Positions 10,290 through 20,604 of a stretch of DNA of 64,000 nt are shown here, one piece after another. Location of the stretch: positions 240,331,756 through 240,395,755 of the forward strand of contig NC_073692.1 of NCBI RefSeq assembly GCF_029784155.1. Reading direction: 5' to 3'. Source of the stretch: Uranotaenia lowii (lineage: Eukaryota; Arthropoda; Insecta; Diptera; Culicidae). Under the pieces are notes generated by a model. The model was not told the origin of the DNA. It saw nothing but the letters and a program-made list of their open reading frames with translations, and ran no database searches. The position numbers and the translations under genes were made by a program. Every line of letters starts with the position of its first letter. Positions within the stretch are counted from its first letter, which is position 1.

Positions 10290-12610
10290 CATTCGCGAAA
10301 ATGATCGCTCAATAGGAAATGCCCTGGATTTCAATGTTTTGTCGTTTTACACCGTGGTTTATGGAATATTACTCAATCACTTTAGAACCATCAGAGTAAT
10401 ATCGTCTCGCTCTAAATACCCGGAATGATTTGACAGCGACACTATCCGCCTACTTAAAGACATGCGAAAGAAGCATATCAAATTCCGCAGAAGTAAATCT
10501 GAGCATGATAAAACAGCATACCGAACAGCGGCTAATTTATTCAATAGTTTGCAAAGAGCCCAACGATGCAGCTATTTGAACGAACTTCAACAAAATATAC
10601 AATCTGAACCAAAACGATTTTGGAAATATGTCAACTCGAAACGTAAGTCTAACTTGATACCAAAAAATGTATCTTACAAAAACAACAAAGCAGAATCTTT
10701 GGAAGATGCATCCGAGCTCTTTGCCGAATACTTTCCCCACTCGTATCGTTTGAGCAACGCAGAAATAGAACAAGAACGCCAATCACCAGTAGAAATCTTA
10801 CCCGAATTCACCATAGCGGCATCTGATATACGACGAAAGATTTTAACGCTCGACGAATCGAAAAGTTGTGGCCCTGATGGAATACCAAACTCATTTTTAA
10901 AGAAATGTGTGAGTGGAATCGAAGAGCCCTCACAATTCCTCTTCACTTCATCGATTCTGGCCGGTTTATTTCCGAAGTTTTGGAAAATCTCGCATGTTAT
11001 ACCGATACACAAGAACGGTTCCAGGCTCACCGTAGAAAACTATCGTGGTGTTGCAATTCTCTCTGCAATACCCAAACTTTTCGAGAATATTGTATACGAT
11101 AAGATTTACCCGTGGATTGAAACGAACACTTCGGATGTTCAACATGGTTTTCTCAAGAAACGCTCAACCGTAACGAACCTAACACAGTTTGTATCGAGAA
11201 CCTCGCAGTGGATGATGCAAGGTTTTCAAGTTGACGCAATATACACTGACATGTCCAAAGCCTTTGATGTAATCAATATAAACGCTCAACTGTCGGTATT
11301 ATGCAAGAATGGAATAACCGGATCCTGTCTCCAATGGATTCGTTCGTACCTGATCGAAAGAACGCAATACGTCAAACTGGAGAACGTGAGATCTAGTACT
11401 TTCTCGGTCAACAGTGGTGTTCCACAAGGGAGTCACTTGGGACCCCTTCTTTTCATCTGATGTGTTCCCGCTGGTTTATGCCGATGATTTGTTTTTGCCT
11501 ATTCGTCACCAGAAGGATTGCGTGACTATGCAAACGCCTTGCACAAATTCACAGAGTGTTGCAGTAGATTCGGCCTAAAGATCAATTCCTCGAAATGCAA
11601 CGTGATAGCATTTTCCCGGAAAATAAGCAATATCACTTATGAATACCGCTTAAAAAACGATTTCATCATTGCTCGGCAAAGCTCAGTAAAAGACTTAGGA
11701 GTGGAGTTGGACGCGGAGTTGACTTTTTCAAAACACATCGAAAAAGTTGTAGCAAAGGCCAATTCTATGTTCGGAATGGTTAGTAGAATCTGTCACGAGC
11801 TGGATAATCCCTACACGATTGTTACACTGGATTAGTTAGGACCGTCATTGAATATGCCGGCATTGTGTGGCGACCGTACTAAAACATACACAACAACAGA
11901 CTAGAGAGAGTTCAGAAGAAGTTCTTGAAATACGCTTTGAGAAACCTTGGGTGGCAAGCAGAAATGCCGGAGTATCGAGTCTTGTGCATGCTGGTAGGTT
12001 TGGACACGCTGGAAACCCGAAGAAAATCGATCGACGCACTGTTTCTAAAGGACTCAATCTGTGGAAGATATTACTCGCCGAATTATCTTGTATATCTCCG
12101 TACGAAGGCCGCAGCAGTTTACGAAGCGTAAGGCCGTTTCAACTAGCTAATCGGGCTTGTGATATAGCTCAGTTGGCAAGTCTGTTGCCTCCTGAGCCGA
12201 TGTCCGCGAGTTCGAGCCCAAGAGTAAACATCGAACGCAGTTGTACCGGATAGTTTTTCAATAACGATCCGCCAACTGCAACGTTGATAAAGTCGCGAAT
12301 GCCATAATGATGGTAAAACGACTATAATCGAAACAAAAAAAAAAACTAGCTAATCGCATCCAGAATTACGCCAGAAACGAACCAATGTACCGAACGATGG
12401 CATTTTACAACACAAACGTCGATATTATTCAACTAAGCATGTCCAGAGAACAAATCAAAAGTAGAATTGTGCAGTGCTGCGTGCGCAAAATATTTCGACT
12501 GATTGTGGGGAGATATTTTGAAAAAAAAAATGTAATGGACAGCAAAACGAACTCTTCAGCGGTCACCTGACAAATCTCGCCTGTATTTTCCGGAAATAAA
12601 CAACGAGAAT
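10290..12610 (+). pseudogene. LINE (Jockey/CR1-like) ORF2 relic
   Basis: The longest open part (10462-11460) holds reverse-transcriptase motifs in order: KSCGPDGIP (GPDG codons 10870-10881), VIPIHKNG and NYRGVAILS, QHGFLKKRST, YTDMSKAFD (catalytic Asp codon 11248-11250) and SGVPQGS followed by GPLLF. The YADD box (11477-11488) is intact but in another frame, because a lesion and stop occur at about 11458. The thumb continues in a third frame (KDLGVELD near 11695). Upstream, the end of the endonuclease-linker region reads through a TGA where Trp is expected (SKYPE then stop, near 10430). The C-terminal part is cut by a SINE at 12154-12343 and resumes after it as IQNYARNEP. The element is truncated at the 5' end and sits inside an older DNA transposon. 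Confidence 0.85.
12141..12356 (+). mobile_element. tRNA-derived SINE with 13-bp target duplication
   Basis: The SINE body is 12154-12343, about 190 bp. Box A (TAGCTCAGTTGG, 12165-12176) and box B (GAGTTCGAGCC, 12208-12218) are canonical for a tRNA-like pol III promoter. An A-rich tail ends the element. It is flanked by AACTAGCTAATCG at 12141-12153 and 12344-12356, a perfect 13-bp target-site duplication. Removing one copy and the SINE restores continuity of the LINE reading frame around it. The perfect duplication and canonical boxes suggest this is the youngest layer of the nest. Confidence 0.93.
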
Positions 12611-13211
12611 AGAAATGAAAAATTCTAAGTCTAGTACTTGAGGAGGCTAACGATCTGTAGCCAAATTACTCTGTCTTTCATAACGATTGACACGTTGAAT
12701 GGCTAAAACTACAAAGAAGACTGCCTCAAAATGCGACCGTTTTCTTTGCAACGCACTTCAATAGATCTCACAAAGTTTATACTCTGATTAAGTTTGATCT
12801 GGAATCGTGCCATTATGCAAAAACGGTAGTGGAGTGATAAAAAGCCGAATACGATATTTTGTGCCGAAGGAGGACAATCAGCTAAATTTGTTATTACTTC
12901 GACCAAACTCAAAATTTTGAGTTATTTTTAAGATCATGCTTCGGGAAACAACAAACATTATCAAAAATAGCCTTGAGTTGAGAAAAAGGTGGTTCATAGT
13001 ATGCATTATAGATGGCGCACGTGTTGCCCAAAAATTTAAGTGGAATTTTTTTTCAATGGATGCTATCTCAAAAACCACTTGACAGAACATAACAACATTA
13101 TATGTAAACATTACATCACCAGGTACCTTCGCTGAAAATTTCATCAATTTACATGCAAGCATAAAAAAGTTATTCTCAAAACAAAGTTTTGCATTTTTTT
13201 AGAATACACCC

Positions 13212-13829
13212 ATTAGAAAAAGGTATCCATTAACCAAATTTTCAAATTATTAGAAGAGAGAAGAACGAAAAATCGCTCTACTTCTTCGAGTACACAACTT
13301 AACCATAGACTTTGAACTCTCATGGAAAATATTTGCTCATATTCAAATATGTTAAAATTCAGATAATTTCAGATTGTTTAAATTATTATTGTTGAGTTGC
13401 ATCTGAGATAAAAGAGGTTTACCACAGGCATTAGATAAAATATTACCATATCGTTATCTCGTTTGATGGTGACAATTCTCCACAAATTTAGGGCTTTCTA
13501 ATAAAGTTAGAATGAAACCAAAATTGGATGGTTTTTTTTGGAACAGGGATTTGTAATCCAAATTTTACAATTCAGATTTTACAAAACATTCAGATTTACG
13601 AACAGGAATTCATTTTCAAAGCTCGATCAAAATTCGCATTTTATAAACAAAATTTAGATCACAAATCAAGTTTTAAGTCACATTTAGAGTAGTGCATAGA
13701 CAACTTGTATATTCGATAAATTCAGTTTTGTCTCCCTATCTTTCTTTTTTGAATAATTGCAGCGCATATATAATAACTTTAATAGAAATTATTTGAAATA
13801 ACCTTTCTTGTGTTTAAAAGTATCTCTTA
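13212..13829. other. No gene recognised
   Basis: A+T-rich DNA between two mobile elements, with no motif, ORF or repeat I can name. Confidence 0.5.
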
Positions 13830-13855
13830 TCTATATATATAAAAAGCAATTTCTG

Positions 13856-13936
13856 TATGTTTGTTTGTTTGTTTGTTTGTTTGTTTGTTTGTTTGTTTGT
13901 TTGTTTGTTTGTTTGTTTGTTTGTTTGTTTGTTTGT
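13856..13936 (+). repeat. (TTTG)n microsatellite
   Basis: About 20 uninterrupted TTTG units lie near the 5' end of the Helitron-like element. This is a common position for a microsatellite in such elements. Confidence 0.95.
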
Positions 13937-14049
13937 CCTCTATAGACTCAGCCGTCTTAAGAGCTAGAGAGCTGAAATTTGGCATGGATGCTCATTAGGA
14001 CCAGGAAGGATGAAAAATGTTTTTAGATTTTCGGATGACCCCTTCTGAA

Positions 14050-14925
14050 GGGGGTCGTCCATAGAAGACAAATATTGTTTTCGCGATATTGACGTTATTT
14101 TTTGTCGGATCGTGTTGAAAATTTGCACATGAGTGTTTTGAAAGACGATAAATCGATTTCAGATGTCAAATTATGTGTAAGGGATCGTCCAAAGGGGTCG
14201 TCCATATTAACTGTTCGCTGTTTTTGCGATATTGACGTTATTATACATCGTATTCAGATGAAAATTGGTACACGATAGTTTTGAGTGACGTGCAATCGAT
14301 TTAAGGTATCGAATTCAGTGTAAGGGGCCGGCGAAAGGGGTCGTCCATATTGAATTTTCAGTATCTTTGTGATATTGACGTTTTTATACATCGGATTGGG
14401 ATGAAAATTTCCACGTAGGAGTTACTAGGGACGAACAACTGTTTTCACTTATCCAAACTAAAATCAGGGGTCGGCCAAAGGGGTCGTCCATATGAACTAT
14501 TCACTGTTGATGCGATATTGTCGTTAATATACATCGGATTCAGATGAAAATTGGTACACGAGAGTTTTGAGGGACGAGCAACCGATTTCAGGCACTAAAT
14601 TCAGTGTAAGGGTCCGGTAAAAGGGGTCGTCCATGTTAAACTTTCAATATTTTTGCAATATCGTCATAATTATACATCAGATTGGGATGAAAATTTGCAC
14701 ACGGTAGTTTTCAGGGACAGGCAATCGATTTCAGATGTCAAATATTTTGCCAGGCGTCGACGAAAGGGGTCGTCCATTTAGATTAATTGTTCACTGTTTT
14801 TTGCAATATTGACGTTATTATGCAACGGATTGCTTTGAAAATTGGTACACGGGAGTTTTGAGGGAAGGGCAATCGATTTCAGATATCAAATATGGTATAA
14901 GAAGCCTCGGAAAGGGGTTTAACTT
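14050..14925 (+). repeat. About seven tandem units of 142-143 bp
   Basis: The phrase GGGGTCGTCCAT, or a variant of it, recurs near 14051, 14194, 14337, 14480, 14623, 14766 and, decayed, 14915. Between these, GATATTGACGTTATTATACATCGGATT-like and GAAAATTGGTACACG-like phrases are shared. The period is regular although units have diverged. The last unit is shortened. Confidence 0.85.
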
Positions 14926-15182
14926 TTTGGCAAAAAATGCGTTGTTGTGCAACGATTGAGTCAAAATTTATACACGGGTTTTTTTGGCACGGTCAATTGA
15001 TTCCTGATTTCAAATTTAGTAGCAGACGACAGACAAATTGATCGTCCAATATTTTTGCAATTATTACTTAACAATGAATTCAAAAGTGCATCTGGAAAAT
15101 GCTTGGCCATTGACTTTCATGCAAACTGTTCATGGCATATTCCAAGTTGGAAGCGAAACGGAGTTCGTATGGGATCAGCTAG

Positions 15183-15739
15183 TTAAATAATAAAAAACAC
15201 CTTTGTTGTGAATATAATTTTATTGCAAAAATACTGCGTTTACTTTTTGGTACGCGCAAAGTAAAATTTAGACGTTAGAATAATTAGAGAAAATGCAGAC
15301 TGACAAAAAGTTAAAAAAACACCGACCTATTTTGAAACTTTAATGATACAAAAATGTGTAAATTCACTTCAACTTTCTAGTCCTCCCTCGGTTCAATTTT
15401 TTTTTGCAGCAACTGGAACAATTCTGGTGGCTGATCGATTGGAAAAAACGGGTTTAACAAGTATTTTTTACTTATTTTGAACCATAATCTAGAAAATTAA
15501 AAAAAAAACATCCATAAGTCCTATCTACAGTTCTTAACATCAGTGTTTTTTTTAAAGCAATTGATTTGTGATTAAGAGCCTTTTTCCGAAGCATGTTTTG
15601 AAGATGTTTTTATTCGACCTTGAATAACATAAAAACGAGTGGTTGTAGCTGAATTTTGTCTGAGTACCATATTTGAGTTACATTACAAGGTTCCCGAATC
15701 TATAAATTTTGTCAAACCATCATAAGGAAAAAAGAACGA
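15183..15739. other. No gene; contains a short dispersed repeat
   Basis: A+T-rich sequence. The end of it (about 15670-15712, with TTTGAGTTACATTACAAGGTT) matches 43088-43130, so part is dispersed repeat. Confidence 0.45.
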
Positions 15740-16165
15740 TTGCTTCAACGGAAATCTTTCACTACTAAAGCCCCCATTCAGAAAGAGTTTCAACGAAGAT
15801 CCATGGAGTTTAACAGTGTCAACGCACTTGAATTGCGACAAAAGTTGACGAAGTTTGATATTGAGCTAGTGTTCACTAGCTCAAATAATCAACTGAAATC
15901 CATTTTAGGATCGACTAAAGATTCAGTGGATCTCCTTCATAGATCTGGTGTGTATAAAATCAGTTGCTCCGACTGTGATAAGGTGTACATTTGAAAAACC
16001 AAAAGGAAACTGATTGATAGATTCGAAAAACACATGGCTAAAGCTAGATCTGACTCAAAGAAGAAAATCCTTCCATGTGCGCATCTGTTCACAATCTGAT
16101 CGCTGGCGGATCTCCTGTTAGAATTTTTTCATTGAAATGCCCAAACATTTTAGTAAATAAACTAA
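15740..16165 (+). pseudogene. Penelope-like element, GIY-YIG endonuclease relic
   Basis: Translation gives LKSILGSTKD, then GVYKISCSDCDKVYI, a stop, and KTKRKLIDRFEKHMAKAR. This is the C-terminal GIY-YIG endonuclease of Penelope-like retroelements, with the paired Cys (CSDC) between the two half-motifs. The stop at 15992-15994 is TGA where the Gly of the second half-motif (YIG, GGA) is expected, so one substitution explains it. A second stop occurs near 16099. Homology fades before 16165. The reverse transcriptase part is absent, so it is a 3' fragment. Confidence 0.85.
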
Positions 16166-16310
16166 TTCATTAGACGCTAACTCAAAAACTACTTGACAGA
16201 ATTTTGCATACGTGAACATTACATTACTAGGTAGGATCACTGAAAATTTCATGAATATTCATCCATCCGCTCAAAAGTTAACCACAAATGAAAGTATAGC
16301 TTTTTCCGAA
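16163..16310 (-). repeat. Solo end of the DD37E-type transposon family
   Basis: This stretch matches the right end of the 9921-13211 element: ACTACTTGACAGAAT-like, AACATTACATTACTAGGTA-like and CTGAAAATTTCATGAAT-like blocks occur in the same order. No matching left end is next to it, so it is a solo or truncated copy. Confidence 0.65.
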
Positions 16311-16820
16311 TAGGGGAAATAAGCGCATAATGGCCATGTTTCCAACAATAAGCTAGGTACGACTCTGCGCGATGTGCTCTCGAGAAGATGCCAAAATTTA
16401 TTTGTTCCTTATCATGACATTCTTAATATTATATAAAGATGTTTAAGATCAAGGTGGAAAAGGAGTAAACGATGTTAATCCCAAGGTTGCCAGCATAGGT
16501 CGTTTAAAGATATTGCGTGTGCGCATTGTGAGGATTATCTAGAATTGGGTTTATTTTATTGGTGATCGGCTAAAATTTGCTTTCGAAATAGAAAGTTATA
16601 TGGAAACGATTTATAAAATTATAAATATATTTACCGAAGATAATTCCCTACAGCGTTCGCCGAACAAAACCTGCTGTTGAACTACATTGAAATACTTATT
16701 TGAGTGCAGGGACCAATTTGTAAGTCATTTGTAACGCATGCACATTAATTATTGTGAACTAATCAATAAATTACATATTTTAGTTGAGTTTGAACGTATC
16801 CAGACTACAGAAAAACCACA

Positions 16821-16867
16821 GGCCACCTTAAGGAGGACGCTTATTCAACCATAGAAAACAGCTAAAA
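16821..16867 (+). repeat. Short dispersed repeat, copy 2
   Basis: It matches 1396-1440 (GGCCACCTTAAGGAGGACGC here). It lies 30 bases before the LINE relic, and may be part of that LINE family's upstream region. Confidence 0.5.
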
Positions 16868-16894
16868 CCCCAAAAACCAAAACCCCGCCATAAC

Positions 16895-17862
16895 CCCAAA
16901 AAATTTGAATGGTGTAATCGTGAGCTATCGAATTTAAAAATCGCCTGAGAAAAGCTATAAAAATTTATAGAGGCAACCCCACCGACATCGCTAAGCAAAA
17001 CCTAAGGGCAACTGAGGTGGATTACATGAAACAAAAAGATAGCAGCTACCGTTGTTACTTAGCCGATTTACAACGGAAATTTAAAACCGATCCCTCTCCG
17101 TTCTGGAGCTACGTAAAAAACAAAAGAGGTAATTCAGGGCTTCCGTTGAATCTTTCGTATCTCAATCGTCAATCAACGAACACGATAGAAGCAGTTCAAC
17201 TGTGCACGGATTTTTTTAAAACTACTTTCGTAAAGCACAGGAATACCAGTAGTACTCAACACTTGTCGACTGTGAACTCGTTCAACATCAGCATTCCCGA
17301 AAAAAGAGTCACCCCAAATGATATTAGGAAGGCGCTATTAGAAATCAACGAGCGTAAGGGAGCAGGCCCCGATGTTCTGCCCCCGATTTTCATCAAGCGG
17401 TGTTGTGACTCTGGCACTTCCGGTAAGCAAAATATTTAACAAATCCCTGGAGACATTTACCTTCCCTAAACTCTGGAAAACTGCTGCAATCACCCCCATT
17501 CACAAATCTGGGAACATACATCTCGTAGAGAATTACAGGGGTATCTCTATGTTGAATTGCTTGGCAAAGGTTTTCGAGCTCTTGGTATTCAACGTAATGA
17601 GCACTGTTTCTTCACACATTATCGCAGAATGTCAGCACGGTTTTCGCAAAAAGAGGTCAACTTTATCAAATTTGATGGTGTATGTTCCATTCGTCAGCAG
17701 CTGTCTTGCAAATAAAAAGCAAGTGGATGCAATATACGTGGATTTTGGCAAGGCGTTCAATCGGTTTCCGCACAACCCCTTAATCCACAAACTTGATAGA
17801 ATGGGTTTCCCAACTCGGCTGGTTAAATGGCTCGAATCATCCATTTTCATCCAAGGATAAGA
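16895..17862 (+). pseudogene. LINE reverse-transcriptase relic (Jockey/CR1-like)
   Basis: A frame starting near 16895 reads FEWCNRELSNLK, shifts near 16945, and continues as KAIKIYRGNPTDIAK into the frame open at 17017-17439 (WSYVKNKRG, then KGAGPDVLPP). A second shift near 17395 moves the reading to 17400-17860. That part holds WKTAAITPIHKSG, NYRGISMLN, QHGFRKKRST and IYVDFGKAFN. In the last, the Asp of the catalytic block is kept but the usual FD becomes FN. The sequence ends before the PQG and YADD blocks. It is therefore a 5'- and 3'-truncated fragment and a different family from the 10.3-kb LINE. Confidence 0.85.
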
Positions 17863-20320
17863 CGTATTCCGTAAACGAATTGCACGAAAGAGCAATCGTT
17901 TGGGTTCTCATTAGCCAGTTGATGTAGTTACAATTGAAAATGGAAACCTACTTATCTATCACTGCTGCTAAAAATTATCCGCAAGGATTGAGAATAAAAG
18001 TCCATTGAGGATTAGTCCCATTTCGTCTTCTCTTCTGTTTTTGTTTGCCAGATGCTGGTCGGGCGGTCGAAAGCTTTCATCCATTAGCTTCATTAGTAAT
18101 CTCCCAACTGCAAGTCGACTACCTACTTGGAAAAGCTAAAGAAGATGGCAGCAAAAGTAAAACGAAACGGACAAACAACTACGAACGAACTCAACTTACT
18201 ACAGCCAACCTCAAAGCTCATCAACCAGAGTAAAGTTTTGCGGTTGATCTTTTTACCTTTCCGCTGCTCGCTCGTTGCTCCCCCTTCTGATGGATCCACC
18301 CGAATTTTCCTCTAATTGCAGGGCCCCTTCGCAGGGACCCCGTATTGGATCAGCAGTCAGTGTTTTCCTTTGAACAACAAAAGAGAAAAAAAAGTTCCGA
18401 GCCTTGGGGCCCGTTTCAATTTGGAACTGTCTCACAAGGGAAGAATTGTGTGTGTCCCTTCTTCTTCGGCTGGTTGTCTCGGATGTCCCGCTCCAGCTAG
18501 CAGATGAATCAATTTGGCAAAGTTTAGTTCATTCTACCCCGAACGTTCTCCTGCTGGGTCTCGGTTGCTTCCTTCCGTTGTTGTTGTCGTGGACTTTAAT
18601 TTTGTGTGTCCTTTTTCCCCCGAATCAGCAATTCCGACCGAGAACCCGGAGTCTCTGCTCAGGTCTTCAGAACTCGTTCCAAGCGTGTGGGTTGATTAAA
18701 GTAAACAAATAAATCAATGGGTAAATTTGTGACCCAGCGATTTTCTAGGCCGTACAGTCTTCTTCCCTGGGATCTCTAGGAGTGTCCTTCTGGTACGGCA
18801 CTTTGTTTTGTTTGCCATTTTCCGGGATTTTTTGTCGACCAACAATGTGAGGGCGATCTCCGGGGACAAATTTCAGCAGTAATGAGATGAAGATCGATGT
18901 TATGGAAGTGCTGAGGTTAACCACTAAAAGCTGATGACCAGAACAACAATCGACAACTAATTTTGAATGGGATTTGACAATTGCAGTTGGTCTTACGATG
19001 GAAAGTAGTGGTTAAACTATTTGCAATTGAATAATTTATCCCTAAAAATTAATTTTCAAAAAACATCCAAACTGTTGTTATAAATCAGTGTAGAAAAAAT
19101 TTCAATTTTCAGCAAAGCATCTCGTTGGAAGTGTGAACTTGGCACATTATTCCCTCGATATCAAGTGGGTTCCAGTGATCCATCATAAAAAGTGTCTCAC
19201 AAAAATAAGTGCCGTTCCTTAATAAATTTTTCCTCTATAGAAACCGACCACCTACCAACTTTTCCACTCCCGAAGAATTCCCGGCCGCATAACTTATCTC
19301 TCTGGCGCCGCCACCGAAATTCATTTTATGCACACAGCTGGCCATGACTTTTCGCGCGTTCTTCTAACACAACAAGAAGACGCAACATCGACAAAGCAGG
19401 CAACTTACTTGTTTTCCCACCCCTTCCTGGTTAATATTTCCGGACACAGGGTGGATTGCAAGCAAACAACATTCTTGGTTGGATGAAAGCCGTTCAATTT
19501 TATAGCGGGGATGCATGGATATGAAATATTGTGTTGGTACCTACAAACGCCTTTTGCTCTTCGGAATCCATAAAATCCCAAAAGGGGGTTGCAAACGGGG
19601 TTATATACAATAAACCATGTACCGCCCCATGTTTCCGCCTTTATTAATTTCAAATAACATTATTACAACAACTCCTTTCGACCGTATCGCACGTTGCAAA
19701 TCGCGTCGGGTGGTGTTGTTTTAAATGGGTTTCAATTGATATTTTATGGCAAGAACGTTTAAAGTGTCACTTATTTTTATGGAAACTGTACAGAGCATTT
19801 CTGCAGCAACTGTGTTTAAAGCATGGATTTCTTGAACAAATGCATGCTAATTTTACAATTTAATGTTCAATTCGAAACTTGAAATCCAGGAAAATTAATG
19901 TTCAATTTTTGGTAAGAATTTAAAATACTAGAACAAGAAAAATTTTAATGGTGAAAAAAATGTTTGCTATTGTAACTGTCTGGGTCTTGATGCACTGCAT
20001 AATTTTAAGTAGGGTCTCTGGGGGTCGGATTTGTAACTTTTTGATAAAAATGTATGCGCGAAGAGGACACTTTAGGTACAGTTGCGTTTTGTGGCTTGCT
20101 TATAAACTCATTAGGATATGAAAGTTCCAAAAACCTTCAGCTTTAGAAAAAAAAATTACGAAGGTGACTCTATAAATAAAAGAATTGAAAAGAAACTATT
20201 TAAGCATATAAATGACAAAACTGCCAAAAACGAAGAAAATTCCATCTTTGAATCAAAGTTGGCTTTATTCCAGATTTTTAAGACTATTTTCGCTCAGAGT
20301 GTATTTGAATGTCTACTAAG
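17863..20320. other. Unassigned DNA, partly less A+T-rich
   Basis: 18000-19700 has higher G+C and several overlapping short frames (for example 18404-18712), but no domain, codon pattern or splice structure I can support. It may be intron or intergenic DNA. The left end (17863-18040) could still belong to the LINE relic. Confidence 0.4.
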
Positions 20321-20577
20321 AGCAAGTTCACTGGTTTTGGGAAAAAGTGGTAGAAATTTTGACATTTTGAAAATTATACCATGCAAAAATGTTATCAAGA
20401 GCTTTTAGCTTTGAATTTTTCTACAGCACTGTTTCTATTTCAGCGAAACTACAACACGCGTTGTTAAAAAACTTGAAGGCCACAGATCTTGCAAATGTTT
20501 TTGCATGACAAAATTTTCAAAATGTGCTAACAGTGAAAAAATTTCTACCACTTTTCCCAACACCAGTTAACTTGCTC
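20321..20577. mobile_element. 257-bp MITE with TAA target duplication
   Basis: The ends are GAGCAAGTTCACTGGTTTTG on the left and its near inverse on the right (CAACACCAGTTAACTTGCTC), continuing inwards to GGTAGAAATTTT, about 40 bp in all. TAA lies on both sides (20318-20320 and 20578-20580). The three-base TAA duplication suggests the PIF/Harbinger superfamily. There is no ORF. The same ends bound the larger element at 45118-46201. The MITE stops 28 bases before the 9-bp satellite. Confidence 0.85.
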
Positions 20578-20604
20578 TAAACATGCAAGTTTGTTGTAAA
20601 TTTT

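Larger units (their letters stand above)
9921..13211 (+). mobile_element. DD37E-type Tc1/mariner element split by a LINE
   Basis: Terminal inverted repeats of about 150 bp lie at 9921-10075 (starting GAGTGTATTCGAAAAAA) and 13055-13211 (ending TTTTTTTAGAATACACC). Between them, 10110-10250 and 12620-13050 contain transposase scraps. The clearest is DLESCHYAKTVVE near 12795-12835, which matches DLASCHYG around the second catalytic Asp of DD37E transposases. Stops are frequent, so the gene is dead. The two halves are separated by a LINE (about 10290-12610). Sequences like its ends recur at 16163-16310 and 52868-53075. Confidence 0.75.
13830..15182 (+). mobile_element. Helitron-like non-autonomous element
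   Basis: The segment begins TCTATATATATAAAAAG and ends GTATGGGATCAGCTAG. It therefore has the 5' TC and 3' CTRR ends of Helitrons, and is flanked by A on the left and T on the right, as Helitron insertion between A and T predicts. It contains a (TTTG)n tract near its 5' end and a central block of tandem units, as in DINE/HINE-type insect elements. No Rep-helicase ORF is present, so it depends on a partner. I did not prove the 3' hairpin. The alternative is another repeat family with matching ends. Confidence 0.65.
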
